Source: CBDUQN01 sp965369375
GTDB taxonomy: Bacteria; Krumholzibacteriota; Krumholzibacteriia; Krumholzibacteriales; Krumholzibacteriaceae
Assembly: GCA_965369375.1 (NCBI GenBank)
Contig: CBDUQN010000077.1
Span: 1-14,247, forward strand
DNA length: 14,247 nucleotides
Reading direction: 5' to 3'
Below are positions 14,210-14,247 of the stretch, in pieces; the stretch's first letter is position 1, and every line of letters starts with the position of its first letter. The translations under genes were made by a program, and so were the position numbers. The notes beneath the pieces were generated by a model. That model was not told the origin of the DNA. It ran no database searches and saw only the letters and a program-made list of their open reading frames with translations.

Positions 14210-14247
14210 GTGGGAAGAGGAATAGACAAGGTGACGGCGGGGACGGA
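14210..14247 (+). CDS. possible 5' end of a gene running off the window
   Basis: AGGAG (14201-14205) lies four bases before a GTG that opens a frame to the window end, reading MGRGIDKVTAGT. The frame is too short to judge, and the next GTG in another frame stops at once. It would be divergent from the cysE unit. Confidence 0.2.
   Translation, partial: MGRGIDKVTAGT

Noticed and set aside
13398..14225. Long plus-strand ORF (275 codons) opposite cysE and its leader
   Set aside because: It lies antisense to an unambiguous cysE, shows no recognisable domain, and its upstream region lacks a ribosome-binding site; it is a frame shadow caused by GC-rich codon use.
1..14247. CRISPR array, tRNA/rRNA genes, insertion sequence or prophage
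   Set aside because: No regularly spaced repeats, no cloverleaf candidates, no transposase or integrase, and no terminal inverted repeats were seen on reading the window.

Overview
The window looks like a compact chromosomal segment of a Gram-negative-type bacterium. Coding DNA is GC-rich, several genes start with TTG, Shine-Dalgarno sites are mostly strong, and a full three-domain DsbD plus an exported beta-propeller point to a periplasm. I cannot place the phylum from sequence alone. No tRNA, rRNA, CRISPR array, transposase or phage gene was seen.

Layout, left to right. An acyl-CoA dehydrogenase with its own sigma70-type promoter (72-101) occupies 140-1297. A roughly 365-base AT-rich gap follows. 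It holds a cluster of TTACA/TGTAA dyad elements and then a near-consensus -24/-12 (sigma54) promoter at 1587-1602. This promoter drives a 27-residue single-span membrane microprotein (1663-1746) that is closed by a perfect terminator at 1771-1806. Next come a MenA-like UbiA prenyltransferase (1878-2795, +), a LOG-family nucleotide nucleosidase (2906-3568, -), a cupin (3673-4092, +), a zinc MDR dehydrogenase (4118-5083, +), a rhomboid protease (5143-5874, +) and a radical-SAM protein of the spore-photoproduct-lyase family (5896-6975, +). A histidine phosphatase (7037-7681, -) is divergent from an exported LVIVD-repeat protein (7848-9722, +), which is followed 12 bases later by dsbD (9735-11606, +). 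Directly after dsbD lies a decayed fumarylacetoacetate-hydrolase gene (11607-12283). It lacks its N-terminal part and carries an internal, frame-shifting deletion of the metal-site region.

The right end is a cysteine-biosynthesis unit on the minus strand: cysE (13296-13958) then cysK (12280-13194). Serine becomes O-acetylserine and then cysteine. Upstream of cysE is what looks like a complete ribosome-mediated cysteine attenuator. It comprises a perfectly spaced promoter (TTGACA-17-TACAAT), a 16-codon leader peptide with three consecutive Cys codons (MRRRNGHISCCCTMPK), a hairpin that starts right after the Cys codons, an alternative pairing, a 13-bp terminator-like stem followed by U4, and then the cysE ribosome-binding site.

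The two signals most worth following are this Cys-codon attenuator and the stand-alone sigma54-dependent microprotein transcription unit. Neither element is visible to ordinary gene callers because both ORFs are too short.
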